Source: Bacilli bacterium
Lineage (GTDB): Bacteria; Bacillota; Bacilli; RF39; UBA660
DNA: 64,000 bases
Direction of reading: 5' to 3'
Assembly (NCBI GenBank): GCA_017525855.1
Contig: JAFXSE010000099.1
Span: 1 to 64,000 of the forward strand
The translations under genes and the position numbers were made by a program. Within the stretch, counting starts at the first letter, position 1; the number at the start of each line of letters is the position of its first letter. Positions 50,794-60,707 of the stretch are shown here, in pieces. The notes beneath the pieces were generated by a model. The model was given only the letters and a program-made list of their open reading frames with translations, was not told where the DNA came from and ran no database searches.

Positions 50794-52446
50794 TTAAAAC
50801 TTAATAACATCACAGTTAGATTCTTTTAAAGATCCAACACCATTTGAATATATATAATTAATACAAGTATCTTTCTTTTTAGAATCTTTATAAAACTGGA
50901 ACAATGCACCTTTATTATATGAAACAAAGAAATTCAATGCACCATGATTTGTATTGCCAAAGTTATATAATATATTACCATCAAATTGAATCATTCTAGT
51001 CTGTTTATTTACTTCTACTAAAACATAGTTATTATCAACTATACCATATATTTTATCAAACAAACCCGAAAAATATTTAAAGCCATTAAAATCATATACT
51101 TCACTAGTTGTATCTTTTGATACGCAATTTAAGTAATTACCACTTTGAACTACTTTACTATACTTAGATTCAATTATATTTTGTCCGCTCTTATAATTAA
51201 TAACTCCTAATTTCTTATCAAGACTTACAGCAATGTTATTAGTATTTCCTAGAGCAGATATATGTTTTATTGATTGTTCAATTCCAGTAGATAAATCTAT
51301 TGACATACTATCATAAATAGGAGGAACTACCGCTAAACCACTTTTATAATTATATATTCCCCACTTATTATCAACCTTAAATGCAGCATAATCATAATCA
51401 TAATCAAATGATGTTTTTATCGGTAAAACACTAGTATATGATAATGTTGGTAAAACTGCACTATCAGTTCTGATTTCTTTCATATGTACGTTACCTTTTT
51501 CATCGAAGTAGGAGATATATCCATTTGCTACTATTTCAAAATCAGTACAAGTTTTTGAACAAGTTATTTTAAAAGTCTCATAACTAGTTGTAGCATCATT
51601 TTTTTGTAATGAGAAAATACCAGTTTGGCTATCTAAGAAAACATCCAAAACAGATGATGATTTACTATTACCTTGATTTTTTATTACGCCTTGCTTTTCA
51701 CCATAAGAATAAGAAGTTTTTTTACCATTGATTTTACAGTTGTTTAGATATACTTTTCCATCACTATAAACATCATGTTCTTCACAAACAATCTTTTGAT
51801 CAAAATCAACTAACTTATCCACTTCGCCATATTTTAATATTACTTTGTTTTTTTGATAATATATTCCAATCATATTTTCTAAAGCGCTTCCATAATCATT
51901 TAATATTTTTTTCTGTTCTCTTAAAAATTGACCTCGCGTTTTAAAAAAATTAGGATTATTGGCTATTACATTAATTAATATTATTAACAACACAATTAAA
52001 TCAACTAAAACAATAGTAATAATTATGATACGAAATTTCATTTTTTTCTTTTTTTGATCAGTATCGTTACTATTATTTTCATCTTCGTTAAGATTATTAA
52101 CAGTATTACTATCTTCCTCAACACCATAATTGTTATCTTCTAGATTATTAGAATAATCAACATCATTGTATATATAATCATTAGCTTCAATATTACTAAT
52201 TTTTTCAATTTCTTTTGTATGTACTAAATCTTTTTCTACTTGATTAATTTCTTGTTTTTTATTAACAGAATCATTTTCATCTTTTTCATACGATAGTAGT
52301 TCAATATCATCATCACTATTATTATCTTCTACATTACTTAAGTTTTTGAAACTAATAGATTCTTTTCCAATTTCTACGTCATCCTTTTTTATTTCCTTTT
52401 TTAACATATCAATGGCTTCATCAATTTTTCTAGTATTCTGACTCAC
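50794..52446 (-). CDS. WG-repeat protein with acidic cytosolic head and one membrane helix
   Basis: A 550-residue protein. The first ~135 residues are acidic and Asn-rich and probably disordered in the cytosol. One membrane helix (about 137-162) follows, then a ~390-residue outer domain. That domain contains WG-type repeats, the clearest being KVDNKWGIYNYKSGLAVVPPIYD (split) and DKKLGVINYKSGQNIIESKYS (split), each a strand pair of a likely beta-propeller, plus Cys pairs (CSKTCTD). It starts 5 residues before NTRKIDEAIDMLKKE. Unknown function; a sensor or envelope scaffold is possible. Confidence 0.7.
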   Translation of the reverse strand: MSQNTRKIDEAIDMLKKEIKKDDVEIGKESISFKNLSNVEDNNSDDDIELLSYEKDENDSVNKKQEINQVEKDLVHTKEIEKISNIEANDYIYNDVDYSNNLEDNNYGVEEDSNTVNNLNEDENNSNDTDQKKKKMKFRIIIITIVLVDLIVLLIILINVIANNPNFFKTRGQFLREQKKILNDYGSALENMIGIYYQKNKVILKYGEVDKLVDFDQKIVCEEHDVYSDGKVYLNNCKINGKKTSYSYGEKQGVIKNQGNSKSSSVLDVFLDSQTGIFSLQKNDATTSYETFKITCSKTCTDFEIVANGYISYFDEKGNVHMKEIRTDSAVLPTLSYTSVLPIKTSFDYDYDYAAFKVDNKWGIYNYKSGLAVVPPIYDSMSIDLSTGIEQSIKHISALGNTNNIAVSLDKKLGVINYKSGQNIIESKYSKVVQSGNYLNCVSKDTTSEVYDFNGFKYFSGLFDKIYGIVDNNYVLVEVNKQTRMIQFDGNILYNFGNTNHGALNFFVSYNKGALFQFYKDSKKKDTCINYIYSNGVGSLKESNCDVIKF

Positions 52447-52483
52447 ACAACCACCTCTATCATAATAAGTATATCATAATAAG

Positions 52484-52511
52484 TAAAAAATACTAACAAA
52501 AAGTTAGTATT
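52484..52511 (-). terminator. Terminator of the small coat-type gene
   Basis: A perfect 9-bp stem AATACTAAC/GTTAGTATT with a 5-base loop; the minus strand continues into TTTTTTACTT. Confidence 0.85.
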
Positions 52512-52514
52512 TTA

Positions 52515-52673
52515 TTAATGATAATTACAATTATTATTGTTAGTTCCCCAGAATAGGAAGAATATTATAAAAAGTACCACAATGATAGCCCAAATCCAAC
52601 TAGAACCAAATCCATCATTATTATTTCCACCATATACTGGATATCCATAAACTGGATACATATAACCGTACAT
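52515..52673 (-). CDS. Small Tyr/Asn-rich coat-type membrane protein (52 aa)
   Basis: A 52-residue protein: a Tyr-Gly-Pro-rich head (MYGYMYPVYGYPVYGG), then GFGSSWIWAIIVVLFIIFFLFW, a single hydrophobic helix, and a TNNNNCNYH tail. Composition and build match small spore-coat or YjcZ-like proteins. AAAGGAGAATAGCTT is the ribosome site. It is divergent from a two-gene coat-protein operon, and a TTCGACA (0A-box-like) site lies between them. Confidence 0.65.
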   Translation of the reverse strand: MYGYMYPVYGYPVYGGNNNDGFGSSWIWAIIVVLFIIFFLFWGTNNNNCNYH

Positions 52674-52717
52674 AAGCTATTCTCCTTTCAATATATTATA
52701 TTAATTTAATTATAAAT

Positions 52718-52724
52718 TCGACAT
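52718..52724. promoter_or_regulatory. Spo0A-box-like site between divergent coat-type genes
   Basis: TTCGACA, the exact reverse complement of TGTCGAA. It is 45 bases from the minus-strand start and 70 from the plus-strand start. Confidence 0.45.
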
Positions 52725-52793
52725 AGTGGATACCTAATTTTTAGTATATTTTTTTTAAATATTACAAATAATAATTTTGAAAGGAGAACAAAT

Positions 52794-53012
52794 ATGAATT
52801 ATGAAAAGGCACCAGCTGTATTCACTGGCAAAGATTTAAACTATTTATGTGATATGTTTAAGTGGCATTATGGAGCATACAAAAAAACAATATTAAGAGA
52901 GGATAATGTCAAAGATCAAGAAATTGAACAATTAATGGAGAAATGTACAACTACATTTTATAATAACATGCAAACAATTTTAGATATATTAAAAGGAGGT
53001 TCTAATGAATAA
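52794..53012 (+). CDS. Small spore-coat-associated protein (72 aa)
   Basis: A 72-residue, helical, soluble protein. TGKDLNYLCDMFKWHYGAYKK is the style of the small proteins encoded next to CotF-like coat proteins in Firmicutes (a D-x-x-Y-L-x-D-M-x-x-W helix, then a second helix ending in ILDIL). GAAAGGAGAACAAAT is the ribosome site. It overlaps the CotF-like gene by 8 bases. The partner assignment is from context. Confidence 0.65.
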   Translation: MNYEKAPAVFTGKDLNYLCDMFKWHYGAYKKTILREDNVKDQEIEQLMEKCTTTFYNNMQTILDILKGGSNE

Positions 53013-53328
53013 TACTGAAATTTGTAATCCAAAAACAGAAGTAGAAAAGGGCCTAACACTAAATGACAAAGATTATTTAGAAGGAGTACTAACTGTATGT
53101 AAAGATTTAGAAAAAAATTTAGTAATAGCTATGACAGAAGCATCACATGAAGAATACTATGAGAAAATACATGAAATGTTTGAAAGTATTGCAGCGTTAC
53201 AAAGAGAAATATATGAACTATACTTTAGAAAAGGTTGGTTTATTATAGAAAAAGAAGATGAATCTAAACTAACTAAAAAGTATAATATGTTACAACAGGA
53301 ATTAACAGATTTACAAGTAAATGAGTAA
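53005..53328 (+). CDS. CotF-like spore coat protein
   Basis: A 107-residue helical protein of the coat F family. Landmarks are LNDKDYLEGVLTVCKDLEKNL (split), VIAMTEASHEEYYEKI, LQREIYELYFRKGWF; the K-G-W-[YF] ending of the long helix pair is diagnostic. AAAAGGAGGTTCTA in the upstream gene's end couples translation. A terminator follows. Expected in the spore coat, mother-cell expressed. Confidence 0.8.
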   Translation: MNNTEICNPKTEVEKGLTLNDKDYLEGVLTVCKDLEKNLVIAMTEASHEEYYEKIHEMFESIAALQREIYELYFRKGWFIIEKEDESKLTKKYNMLQQELTDLQVNE

Positions 53329-53330
53329 AG

Positions 53331-53353
53331 TCCACAAAAACTGTGGATTTTTT
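53331..53353 (+). terminator. Terminator of the CotF-like operon
   Basis: TCCACA/TGTGGA stem with a 5-base loop and a T7 run. Confidence 0.8.
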
Positions 53354-53448
53354 TCTTTAATTAACATGTTTTGACATCAAAACAGTGTCTTTTTTTAGAA
53401 ACTATAAATTTAAAGTGTATAATATAAATATGGGGAGAAAGTGGTATT

Positions 53449-54072
53449 ATGGAGATTTTAACAAAGTCGATACAGGATTTTTTACATGAAAATATGCATA
53501 AAAAAATAAGTCAAGTTGGTTATCAAGATTTATTACTTATTGAAGGAATTACCATAGATGGACAAAGTGAAAACAGAAAAAAACAACCAATATTTTTTAA
53601 TGAGTTAAAACTCTTAAAAAATTTGAAATATTTAGAAATAAGAAATATTGTTATAAGCAATTATATGATTAAAGTTTTAGAAGATATGGATTATCTTGAA
53701 AATATTATTTTTAAAAATTGTACTTTTAGAACAACTATCTCCACAATGAATAATTTAAAACCACTTAATCAATTAAGAATAGAAGATTGTAAAAACTTTA
53801 ATTTAGAATATATAAATAGTTTAACGATAAAGAATTTAACACTAGCTAATATTGAAATAAATAATTTTAAAACCTTCAAGAATAACTTAGTAACAACATT
53901 AGATATAAGTAGGGCAGTTATAAAAAAAACTCCAAGTTTAAAAGGTATAAAAGTAGAAAAATTAGTTTTATCCCATAAAGACTATAATAAATATAAAGGC
54001 CTATTAGAAAATATAAATTATGAAATTATAGTAATGGCTGATGATGGCTTTTATATTGAAGTAGACATATAA
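53449..54072 (+). CDS. Leucine-rich-repeat-like cytosolic protein
   Basis: A 207-residue protein with no signal or membrane segment. From about residue 50 it has repeated L-x-x-L-x-x-L/I units with regular spacing of about 22: LKNLKYLEIRNIVIS, MDYLENIIFKNCTF, LKPLNQLRIEDCKNF, INSLTIKNLTLANIE, LVTTLDISRAVI and VEKLVLSHKDY, the look of a small LRR solenoid. Bacterial LRR proteins usually bind protein partners. No partner is indicated. A TATAAT promoter (about 53420) and GGGGAGAAAGTGG ribosome site precede it. Confidence 0.6.
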   Translation: MEILTKSIQDFLHENMHKKISQVGYQDLLLIEGITIDGQSENRKKQPIFFNELKLLKNLKYLEIRNIVISNYMIKVLEDMDYLENIIFKNCTFRTTISTMNNLKPLNQLRIEDCKNFNLEYINSLTIKNLTLANIEINNFKTFKNNLVTTLDISRAVIKKTPSLKGIKVEKLVLSHKDYNKYKGLLENINYEIIVMADDGFYIEVDI

Positions 54073-54111
54073 AAAAAAGAATATGAACAAAATATACATA
54101 TTCTTTTTTTA
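54071..54111. terminator. Bidirectional terminator
   Basis: A 10-bp stem AAAGAATATG/CATATTCTTT with A8 before and T7 after, between the LRR-like gene and pflA. Confidence 0.85.
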
Positions 54112-54143
54112 TAATTATTTAATTATAAATCAAATTGGTATTG

Positions 54144-54863
54144 TTAATTAATACCTTTATACATTTTTATAAATTTATCATAAAGATTCATACATCTTTC
54201 TTTATCCATTTCAGGGGTTGTTTCTAAAGGATAATCTATATTCATAGAAATATATTTTTCCCTACCTAATTTATGATATGGAAGAAAGTCTATTCTTTCT
54301 ACATTGTTAATTCTTTTAATCATTTTTGCTAAACTATCTAAATATTTTTCATTATCCATTATACCAGGAACAATGACTTGTCTAATCCAAACCTTTACAT
54401 TACTTTTATTTAAAGCTTTGATAAAAGATAATTGTTCATTAAAATCACCACCAGTTAAACTCTTAAAACCATCTTCACTAGTATGTTTTATATCAAGAAG
54501 GACTAAATCAATATGTTTTAATATTTCATCATAATTTCCTATACCAACACCACAAGTATCGAGTGCAATATGAATATTTTCTAGTTTTAAAAGTTTACAT
54601 GTCTTGATTAGAAAATCTGGTTGTAGAAGAGGTTCACCTCCAGAGAAAGTAACTCCTCCATTATTACGTTTATAGTAGGACTTATACCTAATTACTTTCT
54701 TTACTATCTCTTCCGGACTAGTATTTTTAGGTAACATTTTCCACATTTCTGGATTGTGACAATACTTACATCTGAGTTTACAACCATTTAAGAAGATAAC
54801 AGTTCGAATTCCAGGTCCATCAACAAGACCCATACTTTCTATTGAATTAACACTACCTAGCAT
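54144..54863 (-). CDS. pflA: Pyruvate formate-lyase activating enzyme
   Basis: A 239-residue radical-SAM enzyme that creates the glycyl radical on PflB. The cluster motif CKLRCKYC (Cys28, Cys32, Cys35) follows DGPGIRTVIFLNG, and NNGGVTFSGGEPLLQ is the SAM-binding GGE motif. LDTCGVG, DLVLLDIKHT and FLPYHKLGREKY are family strands. Its start shares one base with the stop of pflB, so the two are coupled. Confidence 0.97.
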   Translation of the reverse strand: MLGSVNSIESMGLVDGPGIRTVIFLNGCKLRCKYCHNPEMWKMLPKNTSPEEIVKKVIRYKSYYKRNNGGVTFSGGEPLLQPDFLIKTCKLLKLENIHIALDTCGVGIGNYDEILKHIDLVLLDIKHTSEDGFKSLTGGDFNEQLSFIKALNKSNVKVWIRQVIVPGIMDNEKYLDSLAKMIKRINNVERIDFLPYHKLGREKYISMNIDYPLETTPEMDKERCMNLYDKFIKMYKGIN

Positions 54864-57088
54864 TATATTTTCTCATGGAAGGTTCTAGATATAACTTCTT
54901 CCTGTTGCTTTCTTGTTAATCTATTAAATCTAACTGCATAACCTGAAACTCTAATTGTAAGTAGTGGATACTTATCTGGATTTTTCATAGCATCAATCAA
55001 TGTTTCACGATTTAAAACATTAACATTTAAATGATGGGCTCCTTGTCCGAAATATCCATCTAAAATACTAACTAAATTATCTATTTGCTCATTTTTATTT
55101 GTACCTAATGCACTAGGAACAATAGAGAATGTATTTGAAATACCATCTTTACAGCAATGATAATCAAGTTTTGCTACTGAATTTAAAGAAGCAAGAGCAC
55201 CACTACAATCACGACCATGCATTGGATTAGCACCCGGAGCAAAAGCAACACCAGCTTTACGTCCATCAGGAGTAGAACCAGTTTTACTTCCATAAACTAC
55301 ATTTGAAGTAATTGTAAGAATCGAAAGAGTAACCTCACTTTGACGATAAGTTTCATATTCTTCTAAATAACTATGGAATTTTTCAACAATATCTTTAGCA
55401 ATATTATCTACATTATCATCATCATTACCATATTTAGGATAATCACCATCAATTTCAAAATCAATTGCAATTCCATCATCATTTCTAATAGGTTTAACTT
55501 TTGCAAATTTTATAGCAGATAAAGAATCAGCAACAACGGAAAGACCTGCCACTCCATAAGCCATATATCTATGTACATCAGTATCATGTAAAGCCATTTG
55601 TCCTGCTTCATATGCATACTTATCATGCATGTAGTGGATTATATTCATTGAATCAGAATATATTCTTGCAATCTCTTTTAACATTTTAAGATATAATTTG
55701 TATACTTTATCAAAATTAAGTACATCATCATCCATTATTTCAAAACCATTAATAATTTTTCCACCTTTTACTTCATCAATACCACCATTAATTGTATAAA
55801 GTAAAGCTTTAGCTAAATTACAACGTGCTCCAAAGAACTGCATATCTTTTCCAACTCTCATAGCAGAAACACAGCAAGCAATTGCATAATCATTACCATA
55901 AATTGGTCTCATTATGTCATCATTTTCATATTGGATAGCATCAGTATCAATTGAAACTTTTGCACAATACTTTTTAAAGCTCTCTGGTAGTTTTTCACTC
56001 CATAAAACTGTAATATTAGGTTCTGGTGAAGGATCAAGATTATAAAGCGTATTCAAAATACGGTAACTATTTTTAGTGACTAAATGATCACCTGAATCTA
56101 AAACTCCAGAAATAGAACATGTAACCCATGTTGGATCACCTGAAAATAATTCATCATATTCAGGTGTACGTAAATGCCTAACAAGGCGAAGTTTTATAAC
56201 AAATTGATCAATTAACTCTTGAGCTTCACTTTCAGTTAAAACTCCATTTTTTAAATCTCTTTCAATATAAATATCTAAGAAAGCATCAACTCTACCTAAT
56301 GACATAGCTGCGCCATTATTCTCTTTTACAGCTGCTAAATATCCAAAATAAGTCCATTGAACTGCTTCACGAGCATTAGTTGCAGGTAAAGAAATATCAT
56401 AGCCATATTTTAATGCCATCTTTTTTATTTCATCAAGCGCTCTAATTTGCATTGAAACTTCTTCGCGTCTTCTAATTAAATCATCAGTCATATGACCAAC
56501 TAAATTAGTCAAATCTTCTTTTTTCTTTTCTATTAAATAATCTATACCATATAAAGCAATTCTTCTATAATCACCAATAATTCTTCCACGACCATATGCA
56601 TCTGGTAATCCAGTTAATAGTCCCACATGACGAGCTTTACGTATTTCCTCCGTATAAGCATCAAAAACACCTTGATTATGTGATTTTCTGAATTCATTAA
56701 AATACTTATCAACAGTGGGATCTAGCTTATAATTATAAGCTTCTAGCTCTTTATAAACCATCTTTATTCCACCATAAGGATTAATCATTCTTTTTAGTGG
56801 AGCATCAGTTTGTAGACCTACAATAACTTCATTATCTTTATCGATATATCCAGCTTCAAACGAATTAATTCCTGACATATTAACAGTATCTATATCTAAT
56901 ACATGTTTTTGTAGTTCTTCTTTTAATAATTTACTACATCTATCCCAAACTGATTTAGTCTTTTTAGTAGTATTTTCTAAAAAAGACTCATCTCCATCAT
57001 ATTTTGTATAATTGAGTTCAATAAAATTTTTTACATTTATACTATTTGTCCAATCTCCATTTTTAAAATTCTTCCAAGCATCAATCAT
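54863..57088 (-). CDS. pflB: Formate C-acetyltransferase (pyruvate formate-lyase)
   Basis: A 741-residue glycyl-radical enzyme that converts pyruvate and CoA to acetyl-CoA and formate in anaerobes. Active-site Cys405-Cys406 lies in [11 protein letters not shown], and the glycyl radical Gly716 in [10 protein letters not shown] near the C-terminus. Other segments: [18 protein letters not shown] (residues 155-172), [23 protein letters not shown] and [13 protein letters not shown]. The length is normal. It implies fermentative, oxygen-sensitive metabolism. A TATAAT box (minus strand, about 57113) and GTAGGGAGTGATAATTA precede the start. Confidence 0.98.
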   Translation of the reverse strand: MIDAWKNFKNGDWTNSINVKNFIELNYTKYDGDESFLENTTKKTKSVWDRCSKLLKEELQKHVLDIDTVNMSGINSFEAGYIDKDNEVIVGLQTDAPLKRMINPYGGIKMVYKELEAYNYKLDPTVDKYFNEFRKSHNQGVFDAYTEEIRKARHVGLLTGLPDAYGRGRIIGDYRRIALYGIDYLIEKKKEDLTNLVGHMTDDLIRRREEVSMQIRALDEIKKMALKYGYDISLPATNAREAVQWTYFGYLAAVKENNGAAMSLGRVDAFLDIYIERDLKNGVLTESEAQELIDQFVIKLRLVRHLRTPEYDELFSGDPTWVTCSISGVLDSGDHLVTKNSYRILNTLYNLDPSPEPNITVLWSEKLPESFKKYCAKVSIDTDAIQYENDDIMRPIYGNDYAIACCVSAMRVGKDMQFFGARCNLAKALLYTINGGIDEVKGGKIINGFEIMDDDVLNFDKVYKLYLKMLKEIARIYSDSMNIIHYMHDKYAYEAGQMALHDTDVHRYMAYGVAGLSVVADSLSAIKFAKVKPIRNDDGIAIDFEIDGDYPKYGNDDDNVDNIAKDIVEKFHSYLEEYETYRQSEVTLSILTITSNVVYGSKTGSTPDGRKAGVAFAPGANPMHGRDCSGALASLNSVAKLDYHCCKDGISNTFSIVPSALGTNKNEQIDNLVSILDGYFGQGAHHLNVNVLNRETLIDAMKNPDKYPLLTIRVSGYAVRFNRLTRKQQEEVISRTFHEKI

Positions 57089-57146
57089 TAATTATCACTC
57101 CCTACAATATGATTATAACATCTTATTACTGTTTTGGAATAATAAG

Positions 57147-57160
57147 TGTAAAAAATTACA
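57147..57160. promoter_or_regulatory. Palindrome upstream of pflB
   Basis: TGTAA-AAAA-TTACA, a 14-base inverted repeat about 60 bases before the pflB start and upstream of its promoter. It could be a redox- or metabolite-regulator site, but no consensus is matched exactly. Confidence 0.3.
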
Positions 57161-57334
57161 TAGTTTTCTTTTAATATAAATAAAATATAAAAAAATAATA
57201 TATCATTAAAAATAAGAGAGTAAAGATAGTAAAAATATATGCATTGCAAAAAAAATAGTTGAGTATAGAACCCAACCAATTTTTAAATAATTTTTTCTTA
57301 ATGTTTAGTTTTTGTTGTCAACTTTTATTATTAT

Positions 57335-58210
57335 CTATTTTTTTATATTTTTAATATTTTTTGTTGATTTAATATGATTTCCAATTATTTCAGAAACATC
57401 TGTTATAGTAATAAAAACGCTTTCATCTACTTCTTCGGCAATTTTTCTAAGTTCTGAGATTTCCATTCTTGTAAGTACACAATATAAAACTTCTTTTTTT
57501 CCAGAAATAAGACCGTCTCCTTTAATTAGTGTTGTTGTTCTCCCAAGTCTTGAATATATTTGTTTAGATATTTCATCCGCACTATCAGTAATTATCATAG
57601 CTGCTTTACCTTGTTCTAATCCTTCAGAAACAACATCAATAACTTTAAATGTAATAAAATAAGTTAGTAAAGAATATAAAGCTCTATCTACACCAAAAAC
57701 AAGAGCTGATGTTCCAAATATAGCCAAATTAAAAAATAATATTATTTGTCCGACAGAAATATGAAATTTTTTGTTTAAAACTATTGCAGCTGACTCAGTA
57801 CCATCAAGACATCCACCCATTTTTATAACAATACCACATCCAAGACCTAACATGAAACCGCCATAAACTGTTGCTAATAATAGTTGATCAGTTAACGGGT
57901 CTATCTTATTAAACAAGAATAAAAACAAACTATACAAGAGCATACTGTAAATTGATTTAATAAGAAATCTTTTTCCTAAACTTTTATATCCCATTAATAT
58001 AAAGGGAATATTTAAAATAAAAATCAGATTACTTATTTCTAGTGGAGTAAGTTTACTAATTATAATACTAATACCAGTAACACCTCCATCTAAAATGTTA
58101 TTAGGTAGTATAATAGTGTCAATAGCAAAACTGGATATTATAACTCCAATAGTAATAATTACATATGATAAAAACTCTCTAAAATAGAAACTACTTTTTA
58201 CTTTTTTCAT
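57335..58210 (-). CDS. YitT-family membrane protein
   Basis: A 291-residue protein with about six membrane helices (YitT_membrane, DUF161) followed by a cytosolic ~80-residue DUF2179 domain (from about residue 205: GKAAMIITDSADEISKQIYS, split, then GRTTTLIKGDGLISGKKEVLYCVLTRMEI, split). Motifs LDGGVTGISIIISKL and GGCLDGTESAAIVL are family-typical. The function is unknown; the C-terminal domain resembles small ligand-binding modules. ATAGGAGGATTT (minus strand) is the ribosome site; it is divergent from rnr. Confidence 0.88.
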   Translation of the reverse strand: MKKVKSSFYFREFLSYVIITIGVIISSFAIDTIILPNNILDGGVTGISIIISKLTPLEISNLIFILNIPFILMGYKSLGKRFLIKSIYSMLLYSLFLFLFNKIDPLTDQLLLATVYGGFMLGLGCGIVIKMGGCLDGTESAAIVLNKKFHISVGQIILFFNLAIFGTSALVFGVDRALYSLLTYFITFKVIDVVSEGLEQGKAAMIITDSADEISKQIYSRLGRTTTLIKGDGLISGKKEVLYCVLTRMEISELRKIAEEVDESVFITITDVSEIIGNHIKSTKNIKNIKK

Positions 58211-58324
58211 AAATCCTCCTACTTTTAAGTATACACTAATTATAAAAAAAAAGCTTTACAATAAAAAAATAATGAAAAAATTAAATAATTATGTTACACT
58301 AAATTTACAGATGGAGGGTTTTGG

Positions 58325-60529
58325 ATGAATACAAATAATGAACAATTTAGACTAAATCAAATAATAAGAAAATCAAGTGAAGGAATTTCTAAAGCAGAAA
58401 TTTTATCACATTTTTCAGAAACAAAAAAAGAATTTATAGAGTTTTTATTAGAAGAAGGCCAAGATAAAAATCAATTAATTGTTATAGGCGATAAATATTA
58501 TCATATAGATAATACCTCATATAGAGTAGGAAAATATAAAGATAAAAAATATAATAATCGTTTTGTACAAATAGGTAATGATTCATATCAAATAGATAGT
58601 GATACTAATGCTATTGATGAAGACACTGTGCTAGTATCAATTGTAAATAAAAAACAAAAAATAGTGCATATTGAAAAAGTACTTCAGAGAGAATTAAAAA
58701 GCGTATATGGAGAAGTACAACAAATCAAAGATTCATATTTTCTAAAACCAGAAAATCCAAAATTCAAAAAACTAGTAATTAAATTAGATAATAATGATGG
58801 TTTAATAGTAGGATCAAAAGTAGTAGTTAATTTAGATAAAGAAGAAAGCGAAAATAATTATGAAGGTACTGTGACAGGTTTAATAGGTTATAGTAATGAT
58901 CCTGGAATAGATATTTTAATGGAAGCTTATAAATATGGAATTGATTCCTACTTTCCACAAGAAGCAAAAGAAGAAGCAGAACAACTTCCATTATCAGTAA
59001 GTGATAAAGATAAAATCAATCGATGTGATTTGACCAAAAAAGAGATTTTTACTATAGATGGTGATGATACAAAAGATATAGATGACGCAATTAGTCTAGA
59101 AGTATTACCAAATGGTAATTATGAATTAGGTGTTCATATTACTGATGTAACTTATTATATTGAAAAAGGTAGCGCTCTTGATGAGGAAGCTTACCATAGA
59201 GGTACTAGCTCATACCTTGCAGGAAAAGTTATTCCTATGTATCCCGCTATCTTTTCCAATGGAATAGGTTCACTAAATCCCAATCAAGATAGATTAACAG
59301 TAACTTGTCTAATGGAAATAGATCATAATGGCAACGTCGTTAATTATAATATATTTGAATCAGTAATAAATTCTAATATCCAAATGACATATAACAAGGT
59401 AAATGACATATTAGACGGAGTAAAAGTAAAAAATGGTTATGAAGAACATGTTGATACTTTAAAAAGAATGTATAAACTTTCTTTAATTCTTAAGAAAAAA
59501 AGATTAAAAAGGGGCGCACTTAATATTGAAAGAAAAGAATTAAAAATAGAACTTGATGATAAAGGTTTCCCTACAGAATTTAAAATTAGAGAACAAAATA
59601 ATGCAGAAAACATAATAGAAGAGTTTATGATAGCAGCTAATGAAACAGTCGCAACAGCTTTAGAAGAATATAATTATCCTGCAATGTATCGTATCCATGA
59701 AGTTCCAAGTCCTACTAAAGTAAGTGATTTTATAGAAGTAATCAATAAAATTGGTATGCCATATTATAGAAGCGAAAGAAGAAATCTTCAAATGGAAGTA
59801 CAATCTATTGCCCAAGAACTTACAAAATATGGTGTTATTGGCAAGATTATGTATTTACCATTTGTAAAAACGTTAAAGAAAGCAAGATATCAATCAGAAA
59901 ATATAGGACATTTTGGCTTAGCTTCAAAAAGTTATGTTCATTTTACATCACCAATAAGACGTTATCCTGATAACACTATTCATCGTAGTATTAAAAAATA
60001 TCTTCTATCACATGAAGAAATAGATGAAGAAGAAATAGAAAGCGACTTTTTGGAATTAACAGATGAAGCTGATTATCTATCATATAGAGAAAGACAAGCC
60101 GATAAATGTGAACAAGCAATTATCAGCATGAAATGCGCAGAATATATGGAAAAGCACATTGGAGAGAAGTTTAATGGTAGAATTGTTCAAATAGATAATA
60201 AGGGACTTACAATTCAATTAGATAATTTAATTGAAGGTAGAGTAAAAATATCATCTTTACCATGCCATTATGAATATAATGAAGAAACATATTCACTAGT
60301 ATCTCTTGACGATGATTATGAAGATTATTATTATGGAGATTTACTAGAAGTAGAGGTATATAATGCTAATAAAGAAAATAAAACTATTGAATTTGAAATT
60401 ACAAAAGTCTTAGAACAAAATGAATATGTAAAACCTTCAATAAATGATAATAAAAGAAATGAAGTTATTAATAGATCACAAAGAAAAATAAAAAGAAAAG
60501 ACAAAAGAAGAACTAAATGGGATTATTAG
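58325..60529 (+). CDS. rnr: Ribonuclease R
   Basis: A 734-residue 3'-5' exoribonuclease that degrades structured RNA. Order: N-terminal helix-turn-helix (about 1-60), cold-shock RNA-binding domains, RNB catalytic domain (about 235-570) with the metal-binding cluster FTIDGDDTKDIDDAISLE and DVTYYIEKGS, SPIRRYPDNTIHR and YRERQADKCEQA, then an S1 domain (about 615-700: GEKFNGRIVQIDNKGLTIQL) and a basic tail (NRSQRKIKRKDKRR). All catalytic Asp residues are present. GGAGGGTTTTGG is the ribosome site. smpB, its common neighbour, is not here; a tRNA gene follows at once. Confidence 0.97.
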   Translation: MNTNNEQFRLNQIIRKSSEGISKAEILSHFSETKKEFIEFLLEEGQDKNQLIVIGDKYYHIDNTSYRVGKYKDKKYNNRFVQIGNDSYQIDSDTNAIDEDTVLVSIVNKKQKIVHIEKVLQRELKSVYGEVQQIKDSYFLKPENPKFKKLVIKLDNNDGLIVGSKVVVNLDKEESENNYEGTVTGLIGYSNDPGIDILMEAYKYGIDSYFPQEAKEEAEQLPLSVSDKDKINRCDLTKKEIFTIDGDDTKDIDDAISLEVLPNGNYELGVHITDVTYYIEKGSALDEEAYHRGTSSYLAGKVIPMYPAIFSNGIGSLNPNQDRLTVTCLMEIDHNGNVVNYNIFESVINSNIQMTYNKVNDILDGVKVKNGYEEHVDTLKRMYKLSLILKKKRLKRGALNIERKELKIELDDKGFPTEFKIREQNNAENIIEEFMIAANETVATALEEYNYPAMYRIHEVPSPTKVSDFIEVINKIGMPYYRSERRNLQMEVQSIAQELTKYGVIGKIMYLPFVKTLKKARYQSENIGHFGLASKSYVHFTSPIRRYPDNTIHRSIKKYLLSHEEIDEEEIESDFLELTDEADYLSYRERQADKCEQAIISMKCAEYMEKHIGEKFNGRIVQIDNKGLTIQLDNLIEGRVKISSLPCHYEYNEETYSLVSLDDDYEDYYYGDLLEVEVYNANKENKTIEFEITKVLEQNEYVKPSINDNKRNEVINRSQRKIKRKDKRRTKWDY

Positions 60530-60544
60530 TCCCATCTGCTTCAT

Positions 60545-60620
60545 GCCGACTTAGCTTAATAGGTAGAGCAACGCATTCGTAACGCGTAGGTTGTAGGTTC
60601 AAGTCCTATAGTCGGCACCA
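60545..60620 (+). tRNA. tRNA-Thr (anticodon CGT)
   Basis: A 76-base tRNA with acceptor stem GCCGACT/AGTCGGC, discriminator A and encoded CCA, T-arm GTAGGTTCAAGTCCTAT, and anticodon loop TTCGTAA, giving anticodon CGT (reads ACG). The anticodon stem has one A-C mismatch next to the loop. It lies 15 bases after rnr and may be co-transcribed with it. Confidence 0.95.
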
Positions 60621-60646
60621 TTTTAATATATATTTGTTATAAAAAA

Positions 60647-60674
60647 TTGACTTCTAATAAAAAAATGATATAAT
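60647..60674 (+). promoter_or_regulatory. SigA-type promoter of the sigma-factor pair
   Basis: TTGACT (60647-60652), a 16-base spacer, and TATAAT (60669-60674). Confidence 0.75.
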
Positions 60675-60707
60675 AATGACCAAATTAAGTAGGTGAGTAT
60701 TGTTGTT

